NCBI RefSeq assembly: GCF_012927205.1
Contig: NZ_JABBGC010000002.1
Coordinates: forward strand, 1,178,001-1,242,000
Reading direction: 5' to 3'
DNA length: 64,000 bases
From: Chitinophaga fulva
GTDB taxonomy: Bacteria; Bacteroidota; Bacteroidia; Chitinophagales; Chitinophagaceae
In this document: piece by piece, positions 59,662 to 64,000 of the stretch
How the letters are laid out: every line of letters starts with the position of its first letter
How positions within the stretch are numbered: the stretch's first letter is position 1
Program-made: the position numbers and the translations under genes
Notes under the pieces: generated by a model
Database searches by the model: none
Seen by the model: only the letters and a program-made list of their open reading frames with translations
What the model was told of the DNA's origin: nothing

Positions 59662-60792
59662 ATGAAACGACTTGCCATCATATTATCATCACTGCTGCTC
59701 CTGATGCTCACCACGGCGCTGCGTCAGGGCCCCCGGGACACGCCTCCCGACACTGATAGCCTGCGCCGTTTATATATGCGCCCTGTCAGCGAGTGGCCGC
59801 GACCTACCATTGACAGCGGGGTTACCTGGAAAGAGTTTGCTGCTATTCCGGTAGACACTGCCCTGCCCCGGCTGTTGGAAGATCCGGAGATCAACCTCGG
59901 CAAGACATTGTTTTTTGATCCGCGTTTGTCCGGCTCCAATCAGATATCCTGCAGCAGTTGCCATGACCCGGACCTCGCCTGGGGCGATGGACGGGCCGTT
60001 TCGCTGGGCCATGACCATCTCCAGGGCACCCGCAATACCCCGTCATTGCTGAACGTGGGCATACACAATGAATTCTTCTGGGATGGCCGTGCCGCCACGC
60101 TGGAAGACCAGGCTATCAATCCCCTTGCCACACATCATGAGATGAATATGGAGCCGCCTTTGCTGGCCGCCAAATTAGGCCGGATCAATGGATACAAAGC
60201 GCTTTTTAAGGAGGCATACGGGACGGAGCGTATCACCTTTGACCAGATAGTGCAGGCCATTGCCGCCTTTGAGAAGACCATCCGCAGCCGGCCATCCCGT
60301 TTCGACCAGTTCCTTGGCGGCAATTATAAGCGGATGACTGATGAAGAGATACAAGGCATGCATCTGTTCCGCACCAAGGCCCGGTGCATGAATTGCCACA
60401 ACGGGCAATATCTCACAGACGGCCAATTTCACAACATTGGGCTTACCTATTACGGTAGGAAGTATGAAGACCTTGGCCGGTACAATTACACCCAAGATAC
60501 CGCCGATGTTGGTAAATTCCGGACCCCTTCCTTGCGGGATGTGATGCTCACCCGGCCGTGGATGCACAATGGGTTGTTTGACAATATAGAAGGTATACTA
60601 AACATCTATAACAGCGGTATGCATATGCTGAAGCCCCGCCCCGGGCAGGAGAACGATCCGTTGTTTCCTAAAACGGATCCGCTCATGCAACCATTGCAAC
60701 TGACCGCCGCGGATAAAAAAGCGTTGATAGCCTTTCTGCAGTCCATCACCGGTGTGCCGTATAAAATGAAGCGGCCGGTGTTGCCACAATAA
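59662..60792 (+). CDS. Di-haem cytochrome c peroxidase
   Basis: 376 residues from the ATG at 59662; the longer frame begins inside the preceding gene. N-terminal signal anchor (LAIILSSLLLLMLTTAL). Two haem c motifs: CSSCH (Cys97, Cys100, His101) and CMNCH (Cys242, Cys245, His246), with the MauG/CcpA pattern LGKTLFFDPRLSGSNQISCSSCH and KFRTPSLRDVMLTRPWMHNG. Family members reduce peroxide or carry out long-range oxidations. Last gene of the sigma-FecR-receptor operon, so its expression is probably tied to the receptor's ligand. Confidence 0.95.
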   Translation: MKRLAIILSSLLLLMLTTALRQGPRDTPPDTDSLRRLYMRPVSEWPRPTIDSGVTWKEFAAIPVDTALPRLLEDPEINLGKTLFFDPRLSGSNQISCSSCHDPDLAWGDGRAVSLGHDHLQGTRNTPSLLNVGIHNEFFWDGRAATLEDQAINPLATHHEMNMEPPLLAAKLGRINGYKALFKEAYGTERITFDQIVQAIAAFEKTIRSRPSRFDQFLGGNYKRMTDEEIQGMHLFRTKARCMNCHNGQYLTDGQFHNIGLTYYGRKYEDLGRYNYTQDTADVGKFRTPSLRDVMLTRPWMHNGLFDNIEGILNIYNSGMHMLKPRPGQENDPLFPKTDPLMQPLQLTAADKKALIAFLQSITGVPYKMKRPVLPQ

Positions 60793-60809
60793 GCTCTCCG
60801 GTAAATACC

Positions 60810-60856
60810 ACAACGTAGATGCCTCTCCGTCAGTAACGGAGAGGCATCTACGTTGT
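60810..60856. terminator. Perfect 21-bp hairpin between convergent genes
   Basis: Arms at 60810-60830 and 60836-60856 pair perfectly over 21 bp, core GATGCCTCTCCG, loop CAGTA. No T run on either side. It ends 18 bases before the stop of the convergent thioredoxin-like gene. A bidirectional terminator is likely, but the missing U tract leaves mRNA-end protection possible. Confidence 0.7.
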
Positions 60857-60874
60857 CAGCAGCACGCATTATCA

Positions 60875-61465
60875 TCAAGCCGGGAAGGTATCTGCCCGTT
60901 CCGCCCATAAGGTGCCCGGGTAAGTTTCCCGTAACTCCAGCCAGTAGGGCGCCAGCGCGTCAAATGATTTGCCTTCGGCAAAAAAAGCAGCCACTCCCTG
61001 CCAGTATAATACCTCCTGGTGCAAAGCCGGATGCAGGTCTTCGGAGATCAGCCCTTTTAGCAAGGGGATACCGTCTGCCGGTTTACCGCGGCGCATTGCC
61101 AGCAATGCCCTGCCGATAGTGAGTTCGGTCAGAAACTGATGCGGCGGCAGATAACCGGTAGCCTCCCGGAGCACATTGCCGTCCGGTGCGTACATAAAAA
61201 AGGCGGGCGTCCATAGCAGTGCACGTGTCAGGTATTTGGTCGTGAAAGCTTTGGTTACCTCTTTCACATTGAACTTCACCAACACGTAGTGTTGTTCCAG
61301 GTATTCGCGGACCTGTTCATCTTCGTATGTCACCGCGTCCATGCGCTGGCACCCCTTACAACCATCTGCCCAGAAATCGATCAGCAAAGGGCGTTGTGTG
61401 GCCTTTGCCAGTTCAAATGCTTCCTCTACCTGCTGCCCGGTAAAATGTTTGATTGCTGTTTCCAT
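60875..61465 (-). CDS. Thioredoxin-like protein
   Basis: 196 residues from the ATG at 61465; the open frame to 61867 covers the divergent LysR gene and is ignored. Thioredoxin fold in the first 115 residues: RPLLIDFWADGCKGCQRMD with redox pair Cys36/Cys39, YVLVKFNVKEVTK, and cis-Pro in WTPAFFMYAPDG. The remaining 80 residues are helical and TPR-like (GKPADGIPLLKGLISED). No signal peptide, so cytoplasmic. Resembles the thioredoxin-like proteins with helical tails linked to sulfur or redox balance. Divergent from a MetR-like regulator that may control it. Confidence 0.9.
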   Translation of the reverse strand: METAIKHFTGQQVEEAFELAKATQRPLLIDFWADGCKGCQRMDAVTYEDEQVREYLEQHYVLVKFNVKEVTKAFTTKYLTRALLWTPAFFMYAPDGNVLREATGYLPPHQFLTELTIGRALLAMRRGKPADGIPLLKGLISEDLHPALHQEVLYWQGVAAFFAEGKSFDALAPYWLELRETYPGTLWAERADTFPA

Positions 61466-61486
61466 ATACCAATGAATTTTGTTTAT

Positions 61487-61539
61487 CAAAGGTAGCCATC
61501 GGCAAAACATGAGAAAAATGAATACTTTTCTTACTTTTG
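61487..61539. promoter_or_regulatory. Divergent promoters, thioredoxin-like versus LysR genes
   Basis: Minus-strand -7 TACCTTTG (61494-61487) lies 21 bases before the thioredoxin-like start; plus-strand -7 TACTTTTG (61532-61539) lies 13 bases before the LysR start. The two boxes are 37 bases apart, close enough for one bound LysR dimer to act on both. Confidence 0.6.
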
Positions 61540-61552
61540 ATGAAAACAGCTC

Positions 61553-62461
61553 ATGATAACAAGTAACGATCTTCAACTTGTAGCGCACATTGTGGCAGAG
61601 GGCTCGCTCACGAAGGCTGCCGAGAAGATGTACCTGACACAGTCGGCCCTGAGCCACCAGTTGAAAGACCTGGAGAAAAGGGCCGGGTTGCCGATGTTTG
61701 AGCGGGTCAACAAAAAGCTGCTGCTGACCGCTGCAGGGCGCAGGGTCATGGAGAGCGCCACCAACATACTGCCACAGCTGACACGCCTGCAGGAAGACAT
61801 ACAGGCTTATCGCAAGGGTAAAATACAGACATTGCGCATCAGCACAGAATGTTACACCTGTTACCATTGGTTACCACGGGTGATCACGGAACTGAAATCA
61901 CGGCATCAGCAGGTGGAGATCACCATTGTGACCGCTGCCACGCAGAAACCGCTGACCTATCTGATGAACGGAGAGTTGGATGTAGCGATTATCAGCGACA
62001 ACACCCCTCCTGCCGGCGTACATACACACACGCTTTTTCATGATGAAGTAGTAGCGGTGCTACCACGGAAACATCCTTTTGTAGGACAGAAAAAATCGCT
62101 GACAGCAGCAGACTTTGCCACAGAGCACCTGCTCACATATGACGTAGCGGAGGAAGCCGGCACCCATAATATGATGCGGGAGTTTTTCCGGGAATCACGG
62201 CCGAAAGACATCACCCGGCTACAACTCACCGAAGCTATCGTGGAAATGATCCAGGCAGGTATGGGCATTGGTCTCTTTGCCACCTGGGCCATTGCGCCTT
62301 ACCTGCAAAACCGGGACCTTGTTACCCTGCCATTGCAGACACCCATGCGGAAGCGGACCTGGAAAGCAGCTTGCCTGGACCGGAACAATCCGTTGATACG
62401 ACAATTTGTCGAGCATATCCGGCAGTATTTCAAAGGCGCAGATCAGAAACAGTCCAAATAA
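61553..62461 (+). CDS. LysR-family regulator, MetR-like
   Basis: 302 residues. N-terminal winged helix (LQLVAHIVAEGSLTKAAEKMYLTQSALSHQLKDLE) and a periplasmic-binding-like effector domain from about 90. The opening of that domain, STECYTCYHWLPRV, is the wording of MetR proteins, which use homocysteine as co-inducer and control methionine genes. No met gene is near. By position it should control itself and the divergent thioredoxin-like gene. Followed by a small secreted protein 21 bases downstream. Confidence 0.92.
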   Translation: MITSNDLQLVAHIVAEGSLTKAAEKMYLTQSALSHQLKDLEKRAGLPMFERVNKKLLLTAAGRRVMESATNILPQLTRLQEDIQAYRKGKIQTLRISTECYTCYHWLPRVITELKSRHQQVEITIVTAATQKPLTYLMNGELDVAIISDNTPPAGVHTHTLFHDEVVAVLPRKHPFVGQKKSLTAADFATEHLLTYDVAEEAGTHNMMREFFRESRPKDITRLQLTEAIVEMIQAGMGIGLFATWAIAPYLQNRDLVTLPLQTPMRKRTWKAACLDRNNPLIRQFVEHIRQYFKGADQKQSK

Positions 62462-62482
62462 CGTATTTTAGATTAAAAAAAG

Positions 62483-62962
62483 ATGCGCTATCTGTACCTC
62501 ATCCTGCCGGCCCTCTTTGCTGTTAACACCCTGCAAGCCCAATCCGAAACTGCCGGTGTGAAACAAACCATCGATAAAATGTTTACCGCCATGCATAACA
62601 GCGACAGCGTGGCGCTCCGCGAGTGTTTTTCTCCCACCGCTGTATTTCAGACCATCGAAGAGCTTAAAGGCAGCACCACCGTGAAAAATGTTTCTGTAGA
62701 ACGTTTTGCCTCCGTCATCGCAGGCACGCCCAAAGGCGACCTTGACGAACGTATTACTTATGGCCCTATACAAATAGATGACCACCTTGCTTCCGTATGG
62801 ACGCCCTACCGCTTCTACCATCAGGGAAAGTTCCACCATTGTGGTGTTAATTCCTTTCAACTGGTGAAACTGGGTAAAGAATGGAAAATCCAGTATGTAA
62901 TTGATACCCGCCGTAAGGAGAAATGTGTGGAAGATAATACCACTGCCACCCCTGCACAATAA
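62483..62962 (+). CDS. Secreted NTF2-like protein
   Basis: 159 residues. Signal peptide to about residue 20 (LILPALFAVNTLQAQ). The mature part is an NTF2/SnoaL-like cone: GVKQTIDKMFTAMHNSDSVALRECFSPTAVFQTI, then DHLASVWTPYRFYHQGKFHHCGVNSFQLVKLGKEWKIQYVIDTRRKE, close to the putative lumazine-binding group. Function unknown. Exported, 21 bases after the LysR gene; co-transcription possible. Confidence 0.88.
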   Translation: MRYLYLILPALFAVNTLQAQSETAGVKQTIDKMFTAMHNSDSVALRECFSPTAVFQTIEELKGSTTVKNVSVERFASVIAGTPKGDLDERITYGPIQIDDHLASVWTPYRFYHQGKFHHCGVNSFQLVKLGKEWKIQYVIDTRRKEKCVEDNTTATPAQ

Positions 62963-63051
62963 TTCATATGCCTTTTTTCTACGTGGCCTGCTACTAAAAT
63001 TTACAGGACAGCTCCATCCATCAAGGCCGGCAACCGGCAATAAATATTTAC

Positions 63052-63103
63052 GTAAGTAGTTACTATTATCTATGTTCATACGAACATAATAATCCTACTT
63101 TTG
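63052..63103 (+). promoter_or_regulatory. Promoter and palindromes upstream of the partial receptor
   Basis: -7 box TACTTTTG at 63096-63103, 15 bases before the ATG. ATGTTC-ATAC-GAACAT (63072-63087) lies over the -33 region. GTAAGTAGTTAC (63052-63063) has an inverted near-copy GTTACTACTTAC at 63161-63172 inside the gene. These are operator candidates. Confidence 0.5.
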
Positions 63104-63118
63104 CCCTAAAAAGCCCCA

Positions 63119-64000
63119 ATGAGACTGTCATCTTTATTTACTTTTATTCTTTTCATTTACGTTACTACTTACATAAATAATGTATTTAGCCAGACTGGCA
63201 ACGCGTTTTACAGTATTAAAGGCACTTTCGCCACAGCGGACAATACCCCTGCGCGGGACGTTGTAGTACAGCTGCTGCAAGCAGCAGACAAGAAGCTGGT
63301 CAAATTAGAATACACCGACGCACAAGGTAACTTCTCCTTCGATCATCTGCCCGCAGGGCAATATTTACTGGCCACCCAGAGCATGGCCTATACACCCTGG
63401 CTATCGGCCGCTATTACACTCAATAAGCATACACAGCTGGGCACCCTCCGCCTTCAACCCACCACTACCACGTTGCGGGAAGCCAATGTAACAGCTACCA
63501 AACCTTTCATACAGCAGCAGTATGATAAAACCACCCTCAACGTGGCAGGCTCTATTTCCGCCGCCGGCAGTACCGCGCTGGAAGTGCTGGAAAAAGCGCC
63601 GGGCATCACCATCGATCAGAACGATAACATTGCGATGCGCGGCAGACAAGGCGTGCTGGTGATGATGGACGGCAAACTGGTGCCCATGTCCGGACAGGAA
63701 CTGGCCAATTTGTTGCGGAACCTCTCGGCCAACCAGATAGAAAAAATAGACCTGATCACCAATCCATCGGCCAAATATGACGCTGCCGGTAACGCTGGTA
63801 TTATTGACATACGGCTCCGGAAAGGCCACCAAAGCGGCACCAACGGTAATGTATCGCTCAGCTACGGCCAAGGCGTATATCCCAAAATAAACCCGTCCGT
63901 CAACTTCAACAGTAAGATGAAAAAGGTGAACCTGTTCGGTTCTTACAACTACAACTACCGGCAGTTTATGAATGACCTTACCATCGAACGGCAGTTTTAT
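63119..64000 (+). CDS. Outer membrane receptor-like beta-barrel protein, 3' truncated by the window
   Basis: 294 residues visible, open at the right edge. Starts MRLSSLFTFILFIYV, a signal peptide with cleavage near NVFSQ. Then a carboxypeptidase-like domain (about 30-115: IKGTFATADNTPARDVVVQL), a TonB-plug-like domain (LEVLEKAPGITIDQNDNIAMRG, VMMDGKLVPMSGQEL, NQIEKIDLITNPSAKYDAAGNAGIIDI) and the first barrel strands (VSLSYGQGVYP). This wording belongs to the outer membrane beta-barrel family related to TonB receptors, which usually lacks a known ligand. Its promoter has candidate operators. Confidence 0.9.
   Translation, partial: MRLSSLFTFILFIYVTTYINNVFSQTGNAFYSIKGTFATADNTPARDVVVQLLQAADKKLVKLEYTDAQGNFSFDHLPAGQYLLATQSMAYTPWLSAAITLNKHTQLGTLRLQPTTTTLREANVTATKPFIQQQYDKTTLNVAGSISAAGSTALEVLEKAPGITIDQNDNIAMRGRQGVLVMMDGKLVPMSGQELANLLRNLSANQIEKIDLITNPSAKYDAAGNAGIIDIRLRKGHQSGTNGNVSLSYGQGVYPKINPSVNFNSKMKKVNLFGSYNYNYRQFMNDLTIERQFY

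Noticed and set aside
61466..61867. Extension of the thioredoxin-like frame to 330 codons
   Set aside because: It is antisense to the start of the LysR gene and crosses both divergent promoters.
1..64000. CRISPR arrays, tRNA/rRNA genes, insertion sequences, prophage
   Set aside because: Looked for and not seen: no regularly spaced repeats, no transposase or integrase motifs, no cloverleaf found by eye. A tRNA scan could still find a missed one.

Overview
The window reads as one stretch of a Bacteroidota chromosome, most likely family Chitinophagaceae and close to Chitinophaga. The grounds are: several genes preceded by the Bacteroidota -7 element TAnnTTTG, sometimes with a -33 TTTG 19 bases upstream; SusC/FecA-like receptors with carboxypeptidase-type N-terminal domains; an ECF sigma/FecR/TonB-receptor cassette; a C-terminal type IX secretion (T9SS) sorting domain; surface-lipoprotein signals (Cys followed by Lys/Asp-rich residues); and TPR-containing two-component kinases. 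I see no rRNA, tRNA, CRISPR array, integrase, transposase or phage gene. The genus is an inference from style, not from a marker gene.

Layout. 1-7.8 kb: secreted proteins, an orphan TPR sensor kinase, a SnoaL/YCII/ECF42-type sigma operon and a DUF1266 protein. 7.9-15.2 kb: a TCR/Tet-family efflux pump divergent from an SDR oxidoreductase with its MarR regulator, a TolB-like lipoprotein, a NarL-type kinase/regulator pair, and a VOC/DUF4287 pair. 15.3-21 kb: a GlxA/AraC regulator, tandem paralogous membrane proteins, two unknown minus-strand genes and an OmpA-family porin. 21.2-24.7 kb: biotin synthase preceded by a ferritin-like di-iron protein, divergent from a MocR regulator. 24.7-33 kb: an RRM protein, a membrane AraC regulator divergent from a TonB receptor with a secreted tyrosine phosphatase, a glyoxalase-like protein, YccF and an SGNH hydrolase.

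33-46 kb: a T9SS-exported lyase-like protein, a three-gene sugar oxidoreductase/isomerase operon, DUF1579-like secreted proteins, a LytTR/LytS system, PhzF, and an SRPBCC/MarR operon with a clear operator. 46.5-50.6 kb: a hybrid sensor kinase, a class I terpene synthase and a cytochrome P450 overlapping it tail to tail. 52-60.8 kb: a six-gene operon of ECF sigma factor, FecR anti-sigma, STN-type TonB receptor, DUF4876 lipoprotein, DUF6850-like barrel and di-haem cytochrome c peroxidase. 60.9-64 kb: a thioredoxin-like gene divergent from a MetR-like LysR regulator, a secreted NTF2-like protein, and a truncated outer-membrane receptor running off the end.

The window is rich in sensing and envelope functions: four histidine kinases, two ECF sigma factors, two AraC, two MarR, one MocR and one LysR regulator. 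Several regulator/target pairs have visible palindromes or direct repeats at the promoter, described as separate features. The most interesting loci are the MocR/di-iron/bioB locus, the sigma-FecR-receptor-peroxidase operon, the terpene synthase/P450 pair and the receptor/phosphatase pair.
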